Shown one piece after another: positions 34,118 to 46,507 of a stretch of 49,264 bases of DNA (position 1 is the first letter of the stretch; each line of letters opens with the position of its first letter). The stretch is from a bacterium (lineage in GTDB: Bacteria > SAR324 > XYD2-FULL-50-16), in the NCBI GenBank assembly GCA_018830885.1, contig JAHJRI010000217.1, positions 1 to 49,264 of the forward strand, read 5' to 3'. The translations under genes and the position numbers were made by a program. The notes below the pieces were generated by a model that ran no database searches, was not told the origin of the DNA, and saw only the letters and a list, made by a program, of their open reading frames with translations.

Positions 34118-34765
34118 CTATTGCGAATTGCCACCTTCTTTGAGAGCTTTTTGTCCATTCACTTTCTGTTTATGCTTTTTCCAATCCCGGTTAAAAATTC
34201 GGTTGTCTGAGAGCATCAACCTCAACCTGACACCTAAATGATCAATATTCGCTGTCAGAATCGGTGTTGTCCGCGGATATTTTTTGCAGGAACTCCCCCA
34301 ACAGGCATATATATTTCTTGTTTTTTGATTCCTTACTTCGGCATTGGTAACCCAGGGCTTGCCATACTTTTTTATTAATTCCTGCAACAAGTCTTGCGGG
34401 CGATATTTGTACTTTTCATCCAACTTGCGGTAATGTGCCCGATACAGCATTTTCTCACCTGTAAAATTCAAGACCAGGATAACCTTTTGTTCCTCTATCC
34501 GCTTTCTGATCTCATACCCGCTGATAAAGCCATGAGCACCTTTGATAACTTTGATGTTGGTGATGCCGTACTCCTTGATCACCTCATCAAGATTCATATT
34601 CAATTTTAAACCATCAATATCAAAATTATAAACTTTGGCCAGCTGGGCAAAAACAGTCGTCCCCGAAACAAGAAAAACCAGGATGAATGCCATCACAACT
34701 TTCGCCGAAGTCATACCAATGACGAAGACATCTTCAGATATGGAGCGGTCATTCATTTTGTGCAC
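34118..34765 (-). CDS. exported protein, unknown
   Basis: Up to 215 residues; the likely true start is the internal Met of MTSAKVVMAFILVFLVSGTTVFA, which makes a proper signal peptide, whereas the longer start adds a polar 17-residue lead. The mature protein is alpha/beta and basic, with GLKLNMNLDEVIKEYG near the front and a later Cys pair (YACWGSSCKKYP). The front part looks like a BamE/SmpA-type or similar small periplasmic fold (short helix pair after a strand), but the match is too loose to name. It faces away from the FecR-domain gene. Confidence 0.65.
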   Translation of the reverse strand: MHKMNDRSISEDVFVIGMTSAKVVMAFILVFLVSGTTVFAQLAKVYNFDIDGLKLNMNLDEVIKEYGITNIKVIKGAHGFISGYEIRKRIEEQKVILVLNFTGEKMLYRAHYRKLDEKYKYRPQDLLQELIKKYGKPWVTNAEVRNQKTRNIYACWGSSCKKYPRTTPILTANIDHLGVRLRLMLSDNRIFNRDWKKHKQKVNGQKALKEGGNSQ

Positions 34766-35172
34766 GTCTATTGAGTTGCGGCGAAACAGCGTTTCAACCC
34801 TCTGACTGGAATCGGATCCCTTCCCATCAATCCCATTCTTTGTATAAACTACATACCATTACCGACTCATCCAAGCAATAGGGGGACAGGATTAATCAAA
34901 ACAGCCTCATGGGCAGGTTTCTGTTTTATTGATGCTTTATACCCTTCGGCACCATTTTAGGGGAAACCTCCAGCAGTCTACCGTGAAAACAAGGCTTATT
35001 CTTTGAGCAGATCCTGCTGCATCGATTTTGTTCTCAATAGTGATAGTGGGTTTAAACTGGGCCTGATTTGCAAATTCTGATTTCTATGGTATAATCCGCT
35101 ACAAATAAATATTACATAAAATCATAATGATATGTACTGTTCAGACACAGGCCTGAAAAAAGAGGTAAATCC
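34766..35172. other. 407-base divergent region
   Basis: No gene. The right end contains the strong promoter listed at 35068-35095. A short hairpin, GAAAC-AGC-GTTTC, lies at 34783-34795 just upstream of the minus-strand gene. Nothing else is clear. Confidence 0.4.
35068..35095 (+). promoter_or_regulatory. promoter of the FecR-domain gene
   Basis: TTGCAA (35068-35073), a 16-base spacer and a consensus TATAAT (35090-35095) preceded by TGG, an extended -10. The predicted start near 35102 leaves about 70 bases to the ATG. One of the best promoter matches in the window. Confidence 0.7.
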
Positions 35173-36132
35173 ATGAGAAAAGCGTATATTGTTATTTTTT
35201 CGGCTGTTCTGCTGGTATTCCCCCAATGGCTGTCTGCAATCAACGCAGTTGCCAGTATTAACGCCTCCGTCGGTGACGTTAAGGTCACTCGGCAGAATCG
35301 TCAGATAAACGGTAGAAAAGGGCTTATTCTGAATGATGGGGATATCATTACAACAGAAAAAAATGCCAAAGCAACGATTCTTTTTCGAGACGGTTCTGTT
35401 ATTCGACTATATCAGAATACAAAATTTATTATTGAACAATCCGTGGAAAACCAGAGCGCCCACAGGGGATTTTTTAACCGGTTCAGGCTGTCGTTCGGAT
35501 CCCTCTGGGGGAAATTCACCAAAAACCGCCAACGGACGGATATTAAAACACCAACTGCTACCTGCGGAATCAAGGGCACCAGTGTCGCACTTACGCAAAA
35601 AGCCACAACGCTGGATGTGAGCCTCTCAAGCGGGTCTGTGGAACTTGAGAATGAGGATGAAAAAATAGAACTGGAACCTGGCAAAATGATCGAAGGAATT
35701 ACAAAAAGAGGTTCATTCAAAGAAAAAATCCGGGATATTCCCTATCGAATTCTGATAAAACCTGACACTAAAAAAATTGAACTGCCAACAGCTGGTAATA
35801 CTGCAAAATTCAGTTTCACGCTTCAGATAATTGATGTTAAATCAATGCTTAATGTGTCCAAAGCAGCACGTGTTCTGATCTCGGTCCCATCTGACAAAAT
35901 TGAGTTCCCCGAATCCATACGTTTAAATGCGAGGGGCTATCTGCGCGTCACGGCAACTATCAAACCTTTTCAGCAGGCCGACTATGGAAATGGCCGGATT
36001 GAAGTGACAGCGGTTGCCGAAAGTGAACGATATATGGACATCGGAACGGGTCAAACCGTTTTGACTTACGACATTCCCCAAAAAAATCCAAGGATTTTAA
36101 AAATTGATGCCAATTCCGGTGCTATAAACTAG
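35173..36132 (+). CDS. exported FecR-domain protein
   Basis: 319-residue protein with a signal peptide (AYIVIFSAVLLVFPQWLSA). A FecR-type domain at about 35-165 shows the run GDIITTEKNAKATILFRDGSVIRL, then the typical PTATCGIKGTSVAL and a DVSLSSGSVELEN strand. Such domains occur in FecR sigma regulators but also in many stand-alone envelope proteins. No sigma/anti-sigma gene is next to it, so a regulatory role is not supported. The last 120 residues form an unassigned beta-rich domain. It has its own strong promoter and is followed by a long hairpin, so it is probably monocistronic. Confidence 0.85.
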   Translation: MRKAYIVIFSAVLLVFPQWLSAINAVASINASVGDVKVTRQNRQINGRKGLILNDGDIITTEKNAKATILFRDGSVIRLYQNTKFIIEQSVENQSAHRGFFNRFRLSFGSLWGKFTKNRQRTDIKTPTATCGIKGTSVALTQKATTLDVSLSSGSVELENEDEKIELEPGKMIEGITKRGSFKEKIRDIPYRILIKPDTKKIELPTAGNTAKFSFTLQIIDVKSMLNVSKAARVLISVPSDKIEFPESIRLNARGYLRVTATIKPFQQADYGNGRIEVTAVAESERYMDIGTGQTVLTYDIPQKNPRILKIDANSGAIN

Positions 36133-38391
<2,259 letters not shown>

Positions 38392-38537
38392 AGAACGGCC
38401 CCCCAATAACCCAATATCCAAAACTGATTTTCCCTTGGCCATTTCCCCCATAAGCATTCCCAAAGGAGGGACTTCCAAAACAGATCCCTGTTTGGCCATC
38501 ACATCACCTTCAAAAACGACTTGAAAGGAATGAGTCA

Positions 38538-40793
38538 ATGACTGAAATTTCGACGCTGAATACCGAAGGAATTGAACAGATCCCGATATACGACTTTTCA
38601 GAACGCGCTTACCTGGAATATTCCATGTATGTCATTCTGGACCGGGCACTTCCCCATATCGGAGATGGACTCAAACCTGTCCAAAGACGCATTGTCTATG
38701 CCATGTCAGAGCTGGGGCTGGGATCCACCGCCAAGTTCAAGAAATCAGCCCGTACGGTTGGGGATGTTCTGGGGAAATTCCATCCCCATGGAGACACAGC
38801 CTGCTATGAAGCCATGGTGCTCATGGCACAGCCCTTCTCATATCGCTACACGCTGATCAATGGACAGGGCAACTGGGGTGCGCCAGACGATCCGAAGTCT
38901 TTTGCAGCGATGCGTTACACGGAATCCAAGTTAACCGCCTATGCAAATATTCTCCTGGATGAACTGAAGCAGGGGACGGTGGAATGGAAAGCCAATTTTG
39001 ATGGGACACTGCAGGAACCGACTGTCCTGCCGGCTCAACTGCCAAACATTCTCTTGAACGGTGCTGCAGGTATTGCCGTAGGGATGACGACCGACATTCC
39101 GTCACATAATCTCAGAGAAGTCGTCAATGCCTGTATTTACCTGTTAAAAAAACCAAACGCAACGCTGGAGGAGCTCTTTCAATTCATCAAAGGTCCCGAT
39201 TTCCCGACCGAAGCGGAGATTATATCGTCTCCGTCCGAAATTCTGGAAGCCTACCGTAAAGGCACCGGCAGCTTGAGAATGCGAGCGGTCTTTCAACAGG
39301 AAAATGGGGATATCGTTATTACAGCGCTGCCCCATCAGGTATCCGGATCAAAAATTCTGGAACAAATTGCCGCTCAGATTCACGCCAAAAAGCTCCCCAT
39401 GGTTGCCGACCTGAGGGACGAATCCGATCATGAAAGCCCAACCCGTCTGGTTATCGTTCCCCGCTCCAACCGGGTGAATGTTGAGCAGTTGATGAAGCAT
39501 CTCTTTGCGACAACCGATCTTGAAAGAACCTATCGAATCAATCTGAATGTCATCGGTCTGGATGGCCGTCCACAGGTAAAAAACCTCACTGCCATGTTGC
39601 AGGAGTGGCTGACGTTTCGAACCGGGATTGTTCAAAAACGATTGCAGTACAGACTGGAAAAGGTCAAAGAGCGGCTTCACCTGCTGGAAGGGTTGATGAT
39701 CGCTTTTCTTAACCTGGACGCGGTGATCCGGATCATACGCAACGAGGATTATCCCAAAAAAGTCATCCAGAAAACCTTCAACCTCTCCGATTTCCAAACT
39801 GAGGCCATTCTGGAACTGCGGTTGCGCCAATTGGCCAAACTGGAAGAGCATAAAATCAAGGAAGAACAGGACAATCTGTCAAAAGAGAGAAACCAGCTGG
39901 AAAACACATTGGGCTCCGAATCGAATATCAAAACATTGATTCGAAAAGAGCTGGAAAAAATAGCCAAAAACTATGGCGATGACAGACGCTCACCGGTAGT
40001 CAAGCGAGAAACCGCAACTGCCTTGACGGAATCCGAGCTGTTACCCACTGAATGGGTCACAATTATTCTCTCAAAAAAGGGCTGGATTCGATCAGCAAAG
40101 GGATATGACATCGATGAGCAAAAACTGAACTTCAAAACCGGAGATGAATTAAAGGCCGTCTCAACCGGCCGCAGTAACCAGCAGGTCGCGATTCTGGATT
40201 CGCGCGGCCGCAGCTATTCGCTTTCGATTCGAAGTCTCCCTTCAGCCAGAGGACATGGAGAGCCGTTGACAGGTCGTCTGGCCTCTCCACCTGCTGTATC
40301 CTTTGAATGGATTGCAGCGGGAGATCCCGATGAATCGGTTGTTCTGGCCAGTAATCTTGGTTATGGATTCATTTGTCAATTTGGAGATCTATTCAGCAAA
40401 AACCGAAATGGGAAAACGGTGCTGGTTTTCCCGGACAGCGCCAAACCAATGCCGATACAGATATTGAATGATGTGAAAACCGACTCTCTCGTCGCCATCA
40501 GCAATGAAGGCAGAATGCTGATTTTCCAGGTTTCTCAGTTACCTGTTCTGGCACGGGGAAAGGGCAACAAGATAATTCAAATCTTTCCGGAGAAAGGTGA
40601 GTTCCTGTCAATGATCGCAGTACTGCCTGTCAATCACAATTTAATCCTGCATTCAGGTATGAAAAACCTGACGTTGAGACCCGATAATCTGGCTGGTTAT
40701 ATCAGCGACAGAGGGCGACGCGGACAAAAATTACCCAAGGGATATCGGCAGCCGGATCGGCTGGAAATAAAGGAAATCAACCTTCTGCTCTGA
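38538..40793 (+). CDS. parC: DNA topoisomerase IV subunit A
   Basis: DNA-breaking subunit of topoisomerase IV, 751 residues as in E. coli ParC. The start [33 protein letters not shown], the [21 protein letters not shown] block and the catalytic Tyr in the [11 protein letters not shown] neighbourhood fit. The quinolone-region sequence [32 protein letters not shown] is wild-type-like (Ser-like positions as in relatives). The C-terminal beta-pinwheel part is shorter than that of GyrA and lacks a GyrA box, which supports ParC over GyrA. The ATG has GGAATG-like purines upstream (AAAGGAATGAGTC). Confidence 0.95.
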   Translation: MTEISTLNTEGIEQIPIYDFSERAYLEYSMYVILDRALPHIGDGLKPVQRRIVYAMSELGLGSTAKFKKSARTVGDVLGKFHPHGDTACYEAMVLMAQPFSYRYTLINGQGNWGAPDDPKSFAAMRYTESKLTAYANILLDELKQGTVEWKANFDGTLQEPTVLPAQLPNILLNGAAGIAVGMTTDIPSHNLREVVNACIYLLKKPNATLEELFQFIKGPDFPTEAEIISSPSEILEAYRKGTGSLRMRAVFQQENGDIVITALPHQVSGSKILEQIAAQIHAKKLPMVADLRDESDHESPTRLVIVPRSNRVNVEQLMKHLFATTDLERTYRINLNVIGLDGRPQVKNLTAMLQEWLTFRTGIVQKRLQYRLEKVKERLHLLEGLMIAFLNLDAVIRIIRNEDYPKKVIQKTFNLSDFQTEAILELRLRQLAKLEEHKIKEEQDNLSKERNQLENTLGSESNIKTLIRKELEKIAKNYGDDRRSPVVKRETATALTESELLPTEWVTIILSKKGWIRSAKGYDIDEQKLNFKTGDELKAVSTGRSNQQVAILDSRGRSYSLSIRSLPSARGHGEPLTGRLASPPAVSFEWIAAGDPDESVVLASNLGYGFICQFGDLFSKNRNGKTVLVFPDSAKPMPIQILNDVKTDSLVAISNEGRMLIFQVSQLPVLARGKGNKIIQIFPEKGEFLSMIAVLPVNHNLILHSGMKNLTLRPDNLAGYISDRGRRGQKLPKGYRQPDRLEIKEINLLL

Positions 40794-40895
40794 TCAGGAT
40801 CAATATGGATCAACCCCTTTTTCAGCTGGATGTGCTATCTTTTGGAAATAATACGCACTTGCTAACTTTAATGCTAACAAATCCGGAGACCTGCC

Positions 40896-41522
40896 ATGAC
40901 AGTCCATATCGCTGACCACCCACTGATCAAACACAAACTCGGGCTCATGCGAAAGAAAACTCAATCGACAAAGGATTTCAGAGATCTGTCCAATGAAATT
41001 GCCCGCCTATTGACATATGAAGCCACCAAAGACCTGAAAACGGAACCCAAAATGATTACTGGATGGGCCGGTCCTGTGGAAGCCGAATTCATCAAGGGGA
41101 AGAAGATCACCATCGTTCCCATCCTGCGAGCCGGTCTTGGTATGATGGATGGCGTCCTTGACATGATCCCATCCGCGAAAGTCAGTGTTGTTGGTTTCTA
41201 TCGAAATGAAACAACCTTGAAACCCGTTGAATACTACGTCAAACTGGCAAAAAACATCCATCAGAGAACCGCCCTCATTCTGGATCCGATGCTGGCCACC
41301 GGCGGAACCCTTATTGCCACAATTGCTTCGCTGAAAAAGGCGGGGTGTAAAAGCATCAAGGGACTCTTCCTGGTCGCTGCACCAGAAGGTCTGCGCCGCG
41401 TTGAAGAAGCCCATCCCGATGTTGATATTTATATAGCCAGTATTGACGAAAAACTGAATGACATCGGTTATATTATTCCAGGACTCGGTGATGCCGGGGA
41501 CAAGATATTCGGGACAAAATAG
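40896..41522 (+). CDS. upp: uracil phosphoribosyltransferase
   Basis: Salvage enzyme converting uracil and PRPP to UMP. The 208-residue length equals that of the E. coli enzyme. Motifs are the start [35 protein letters not shown], the PRPP loop [11 protein letters not shown] at 129-139, and the uracil-binding end [17 protein letters not shown]. No uracil permease is next to it. About 100 bases after parC; a separate promoter is likely but not clear. Confidence 0.97.
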   Translation: MTVHIADHPLIKHKLGLMRKKTQSTKDFRDLSNEIARLLTYEATKDLKTEPKMITGWAGPVEAEFIKGKKITIVPILRAGLGMMDGVLDMIPSAKVSVVGFYRNETTLKPVEYYVKLAKNIHQRTALILDPMLATGGTLIATIASLKKAGCKSIKGLFLVAAPEGLRRVEEAHPDVDIYIASIDEKLNDIGYIIPGLGDAGDKIFGTK

Positions 41523-41564
41523 CATCGCTGAATCTGCCCATGGGTTCAATCCTGTGACAGTGAT

Positions 41565-42095
41565 ATGAAATCGGTTATCATAGACACATCATCCGCCATC
41601 CTTTTGTTTAAATCGGAATTGATAGCACAACTGGTCAAAAGCTACAGGACCTTGATCACCGTCTCGGTTTATGATGAATTGACGAAACAGGGATACGCGG
41701 GGTCAGATAAATTTCGTCGACTGTGTAGCAGAAAGCAGATTCAAATATTAACCGCTCAAAAGGATACAGTTCCCGAAAAACAAAAATACCCCGAACTCCC
41801 TGCATTGAACAGGGGAGAAAGGGATACGATCACACAACAAATACTCGGTGCGGCGGACTTCATTATTATTGACGACGGACGGGCCCTGAAATATTGCAAA
41901 AAGGTGGGACTTCCCTTCATCAATGCGCTGCTGTTTCCCCGTATCCTTTTTCAAAACCGATCCATATCAGAAGCCGAGTACCACCATAAGATGGCAGAAA
42001 TTATCCAATACGGCCGATATTCGAAAAAAATCATCCATATTGCGTCAACGTTTTCTGATCAAGCCATACAACCATTTCTACCAGGCAATAATTGA
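41565..42095 (+). CDS. PIN-domain protein
   Basis: 176-residue protein with the layout of a PIN-fold RNase: first Asp in VIIDTSSAI, an acidic helix position in VSVYDELTKQG, the conserved Glu-Arg-Asp in LNRGERDTI, and the last Asp in IIIDDGRALKYCKKVGL, followed by the typical PFINALLFPRIL. All four acidic positions seem intact. PIN proteins are often VapC toxins, but no VapB-like antitoxin gene is upstream (upp ends 42 bases before) or downstream, so it is an orphan. The C-terminal 40 residues go beyond the minimal fold. Two short hairpins (42102-42121 and 42123-42135) follow its stop codon. Confidence 0.75.
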   Translation: MKSVIIDTSSAILLFKSELIAQLVKSYRTLITVSVYDELTKQGYAGSDKFRRLCSRKQIQILTAQKDTVPEKQKYPELPALNRGERDTITQQILGAADFIIIDDGRALKYCKKVGLPFINALLFPRILFQNRSISEAEYHHKMAEIIQYGRYSKKIIHIASTFSDQAIQPFLPGNN

Positions 42096-42209
42096 TTGAT
42101 GGGTTGGATTAGTAACCAACCTGCGGATTGTCCGCCTGTTTATTACCGATTATCCATAAACCCCATCCGAATGGTCGATTCAGCGCCATTCAAGATTAAG
42201 GCTGTTTGA

Positions 42210-45200
42210 ATGATGCAGAAGGACTGGAACGAACTGACGGACAGAATCAACGGGGCACTCTGTAAGGATCAACACGTCTTGAATCGGTTCCTGAAAAATC
42301 TGCCCCATCCAACTGCCGACTCTTTTGAAACAGGGCTGAAAAAACTCCTGGACAGGTTGACCCGGTCTGAAGATCAGGTGCGTAAGAGAGCTGCCAGTTG
42401 TCTGACCATTCAATATCCCCCTAATCTCCCCATTGTTCAGAAAAAAGAAGAGATTCAAAAAGCCATCCTTACGAACCAGGTGGTTGTCATCAGCGGCGAA
42501 ACAGGTTCCGGCAAGACCACGCAGATTCCCAAAATGTGTCTGGAAATCGGCCGGGGACTGCGAGGCAAGATCGGATGTACACAACCCCGTCGAATTGCAG
42601 CCACCTCTCTGGCCGCACAAGTCTCCCGGGAACTCAATACAGAAACAGGGGCCGCGGTTGGATACAAGATCCGATTCTCTGATCAAACCCGGAATGAGAC
42701 GTTAATTCAGTACATGACCGATGGTATCCTGTTGGCCGATGTGCAGAATGATCGGTTTCTGAACAGCTACGATACTATCATTATCGATGAAGCCCATGAA
42801 AGAACGCTCAATATCGATTTTTTGCTGGGATATTTAAAGCAGTTACTTCCAAAAAGACCGGAATTGAAGCTGATTATCACTTCTGCCACCATCGATGTGG
42901 AGAAGTTCTCAAAATCCTTTCAGCTACTTGCGACACCGGATTCAGAGCATCGACAACTCTGGAATGATACCATCTCCCCTTCGCGGGCAGACCTATCCGG
43001 TGCTCCCATTATTGAGGTCTCCGGCAGAATGTACCCTGTGGAGACGAGATATTCCCCCATCGATGAGATAATTGAGGAACAGGGCGAAATAACCATGATC
43101 GACCTCGTCAGAGACGCCGTCGAGGAGATTCTTACGGAATCATCTGAGGGGGATATCCTGGTGTTTATGTCTGGGTTTCAGGAAATTAAAGAAGCGTCAG
43201 ACCGGTTAAGCTATCTTCAGGATGAAGATTTCTGGGTTCTGCCTCTGTACGGCCGGCTGACAAAATCAGAGCAGGACCGTATTTTCCAGTCGACTCAAGA
43301 ACGAAAGATTATTATCGCAACTAATATCGCCGAAACGTCAATTACCATTCCGGGGATTCGGTATGTAGTCGACACCGGCCGGGCCAGAATCAGCGAATAT
43401 AACACACGCTCAGGAACCAAGGGGCTGCCGGTGAAACCAATCTCCCAGAGCAGTGCCAATCAACGAAAAGGGCGTTGCGGGCGACTGAGTAACGGTATTT
43501 GCATTCGTTTGTATTCACAGGAGGATTTCCTCTCCCGGCAGGAGTTTACCACACCGGAAATTCAACGATCAGATCTGGCAGAAGTAATTCTACGTATGTC
43601 AGCCATGAAATTGGGCGACATTTCGTCCTTCCCCTTTATCGACCCCCCTGAGTCAGCTCAAATCAGGGCCGGTATCCGTTCCCTGAAAGAACTGGGGGCA
43701 ATTGACGAACGGAAACGATTGACAGCCATCGGCAAGGAAATGGCATCCCTGCCGGTCGATCCGCTGACTGCCCGGATGATATTGCAGGCAAAGAAAGTAA
43801 ACGTCCTCTATCCCGTGCTGATCATCGCCTCGGCCATATCCTGCATGGATCCCGTGGAAAGACCTGAAGACAAAAGGACACAGGCTGATCAGCTGCATGC
43901 CCGGTTTCGATCGGAAGAGTCGGATCTGATGACAATCTTGAACCTTTGGGAACATTATCACACCACCCTCGATAATTTAAAAACCCAGGGGAAAATGCGG
44001 AAATTCTGTAAAAAAAACTTCCTGTCATACAATCGGATGCGGGAGTGGCGGGATATCCACAGCCAGCTGGTGAATATTGTCACCGAAAAAAGCTGGTCTC
44101 ATACCCGCCCCGATAACTGGGACTATGATGCCATTCACTGTAGTATTCTCTCCGGGTACCTGACCCATATTGCGCGAAAAAAAGACAAGCGGGTATATGA
44201 AGGGGCAAAAAACAAGGAACTCTACATTTTCCCCGGATCAGGGCAACGCAAGCGCCATCATGAGTGGATCGTAGCCATTGAACTGATAGAAACGTCAAAA
44301 CTGTTTGCCCATCGGGTTGCAAAAATACAACCCGAATGGCTGGAGTCCCTGGCCAGTCATCTCTGTAAAAAGCATTGGTCAGAGCCCTGGTGGGACCAGA
44401 AGAACCTGCGCGTCGTTGCATCGGAAAAAGTGACCCTTTTTAGTTTTACTATCGTCGAAGAAAGACCTGTGAACTACGGTCTGATAAACCTGGGATTGGC
44501 TAATACCGTTTTCATCAGGGAAGCACTGGTCGAGGGCAGACTGCCGACAGCCTTCCCGTTTCTGAAGCACAACCGCGAACTGATCGATGCAATCCGCAAA
44601 ATGGAAAACCAGCAGAGAAAGCGTAATATCCTGATCAGTCCGGAAAAAATGGAAGCATTCTATCAGCAACGAATCAGCGGGGTCTCATGTCTGGATGATC
44701 TTAAGCAGCTGATCAGAAAAAATGGCGGGGATCAGTTTCTGTTCATGACCCGGGAGAACCTGCTGGTGCAGGACCCGGATAACAATGACGATCAATTCCC
44801 GGACCATCTGGTAATCGGTGGAAAGAAATGCACGCTGCATTATGTTTTTGAGCCTGAAAGCATTGAGGATGGTGTTACGATCGAACTGCCATGGTCGCTT
44901 CTGAACTCTCTACACGAAGCCCCATTTGAATATCTGGTTCCGGGCCTGTTGCTGGAGAAGGTTTTCTGGCTGCTTAAAAGTTTGCCCAAACCCTTGCGGA
45001 AAAAGCTGTTTCCGATTCAGGAGATCGCCCATCGGGTTTGGGATAACTTAATATCAACCCGGTATTCATCAGATCAAACAGAAGGTCAGCGGCCTGAAAA
45101 ACACGAATTTTATCATCAGCTTTCCGAAACGCTGTTCAAGACAACACGGGTCCATATTGAGCCCGAAACCTGGGATCGGGAAAACCTGCCGGATTATCTC

Positions 45201-46280
45201 AAAATGAATTTTCGCTCCCGCCAGCCGAAGACAGGGAGGATTTTCCAGGGACGGACCCTTTCAACGATTCAAAATGGCAACATTAAGAAAAATGATGCCT
45301 GGGATACACTGATTAAGCCCCATGAAAGAAGTGGCATCGAAACATGGGATTTTGGTCCGCTGCTGGAAGAAGTTCAGCTCAGCGTAGGCGGGGATGTCCC
45401 CATCTGGGGATACAGGACCCTGATCGCAAAGGATGGTGAGCTCAGCCTCTCGTTGAGCAAGACCCTTGTCGATGCAGAAGCACAATCCAATCAGGGGGTC
45501 ACGGTATTGCTGGAAAAAGCGTTGGGTAAAGAGATCAGCTGGCTGTTCCAGGAGTTGCGTTTTCCCCCTGAGACCTTGTTTCAGTTTCAAAACCTGCAAA
45601 ACAAAGAATCTGACATGTCCATTAGCTTGTTGCAGAAAAAAATGGGCACACGACCAAAGAAACAAAAAAAGGATTTCCACGCCGAGTTCCAGCAGAAGGT
45701 GTATGAAATGGTTTGCCAGGGACTCCTTGGATACACAGGAGAGCTGATTTTAACAGAAAAGTCATACCGGAAGCGATTGGAAACCATCAGAAAAGAGCTA
45801 CAGGGTTTGGGAAGCAGAGTCGTTGAGTGGATTAAGGAGACGCTGGCAACCCACCAGACACTGCAGATTGAACTGCTGAGCAAACGCCCCCGGCAAAGCC
45901 TTGCCGTTTGGGATGCCCTGGCGGAAGAACTGCAATTCTTCTTTACTGATGCATGCTTGACCGAAATTCCATTTGACCAGTGGCGACATGCCGCCAGAAT
46001 TCTGCGTTCCTATCTGAGGAGAGTGGACAAAGCCGTCCTTGACCCCTCAGGTGAAGAAAAGAAACACGACATCACAGATCCCTATCAGAAAAAATCAAGG
46101 GACCTCTGGCAATCCTGGGAGACATTGACCGTAAAAGAACTATGGTTGGCAAAACGGTTCCGCTGGATGGTTGAAGAATTTAAAGTTTCAATTTTTTCTC
46201 AGGATCTCAAAACAGCTTTTCCTATTTCAGCCAAACGTCTGGATCGGTATTTTGAAACCCATTTTCAAAAATCTTCTTAA
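42210..46280 (+). CDS. hrpA: ATP-dependent RNA helicase HrpA
   Basis: Very large DEAH-box helicase of 1356 residues. Walker A is GETGSGKT at 96-103, DEAH is at 193-196, SAT follows in IITSATIDVEKFS, and motif VI is QRKGRCGR at 418-425. The helicase-associated and OB-like domains follow. The C-terminal half corresponds to the long HrpA-type extension (DUF3418), with stretches such as GLINLGLANTVFIREALVEG and LPDYLKMNFR. HrpA acts on structured RNA and stalled ribosomes. Length is near the E. coli enzyme (about 1300). ATG at 42210 or 42213; no strong ribosome-binding site. Single gene by position. Confidence 0.95.
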   Translation: MMQKDWNELTDRINGALCKDQHVLNRFLKNLPHPTADSFETGLKKLLDRLTRSEDQVRKRAASCLTIQYPPNLPIVQKKEEIQKAILTNQVVVISGETGSGKTTQIPKMCLEIGRGLRGKIGCTQPRRIAATSLAAQVSRELNTETGAAVGYKIRFSDQTRNETLIQYMTDGILLADVQNDRFLNSYDTIIIDEAHERTLNIDFLLGYLKQLLPKRPELKLIITSATIDVEKFSKSFQLLATPDSEHRQLWNDTISPSRADLSGAPIIEVSGRMYPVETRYSPIDEIIEEQGEITMIDLVRDAVEEILTESSEGDILVFMSGFQEIKEASDRLSYLQDEDFWVLPLYGRLTKSEQDRIFQSTQERKIIIATNIAETSITIPGIRYVVDTGRARISEYNTRSGTKGLPVKPISQSSANQRKGRCGRLSNGICIRLYSQEDFLSRQEFTTPEIQRSDLAEVILRMSAMKLGDISSFPFIDPPESAQIRAGIRSLKELGAIDERKRLTAIGKEMASLPVDPLTARMILQAKKVNVLYPVLIIASAISCMDPVERPEDKRTQADQLHARFRSEESDLMTILNLWEHYHTTLDNLKTQGKMRKFCKKNFLSYNRMREWRDIHSQLVNIVTEKSWSHTRPDNWDYDAIHCSILSGYLTHIARKKDKRVYEGAKNKELYIFPGSGQRKRHHEWIVAIELIETSKLFAHRVAKIQPEWLESLASHLCKKHWSEPWWDQKNLRVVASEKVTLFSFTIVEERPVNYGLINLGLANTVFIREALVEGRLPTAFPFLKHNRELIDAIRKMENQQRKRNILISPEKMEAFYQQRISGVSCLDDLKQLIRKNGGDQFLFMTRENLLVQDPDNNDDQFPDHLVIGGKKCTLHYVFEPESIEDGVTIELPWSLLNSLHEAPFEYLVPGLLLEKVFWLLKSLPKPLRKKLFPIQEIAHRVWDNLISTRYSSDQTEGQRPEKHEFYHQLSETLFKTTRVHIEPETWDRENLPDYLKMNFRSRQPKTGRIFQGRTLSTIQNGNIKKNDAWDTLIKPHERSGIETWDFGPLLEEVQLSVGGDVPIWGYRTLIAKDGELSLSLSKTLVDAEAQSNQGVTVLLEKALGKEISWLFQELRFPPETLFQFQNLQNKESDMSISLLQKKMGTRPKKQKKDFHAEFQQKVYEMVCQGLLGYTGELILTEKSYRKRLETIRKELQGLGSRVVEWIKETLATHQTLQIELLSKRPRQSLAVWDALAEELQFFFTDACLTEIPFDQWRHAARILRSYLRRVDKAVLDPSGEEKKHDITDPYQKKSRDLWQSWETLTVKELWLAKRFRWMVEEFKVSIFSQDLKTAFPISAKRLDRYFETHFQKSS

Positions 46281-46507
46281 ATTTCGAAATACGAATACCA
46301 GGAAAAGCCCATTCGACTGATAAAGAAGGCCTTGATCACCATTTTGAATTTTGGTATGCTGCATTAAAATTGCGCTCTCATAACTGATTGATTCAAAAGG
46401 AATCGACCAAACCCGGCTAGCAGGGAAGCCGTCTGGATGGTTCAACCGCGTTTTTCAATTTGTTGACCGATACTCACCCATATGTCCAAAGACAGCAGGA
46501 GGTTTGA

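Noticed and set aside
41565..42095. Toxin-antitoxin pair around the PIN-domain gene
   Set aside because: No antitoxin-like ORF lies in the gaps on either side.
46343..46370. TTGAAT/TAAAAT promoter before the sigma-54 regulator gene
   Set aside because: Spacer is only 15 bases and the hexamers are imperfect.
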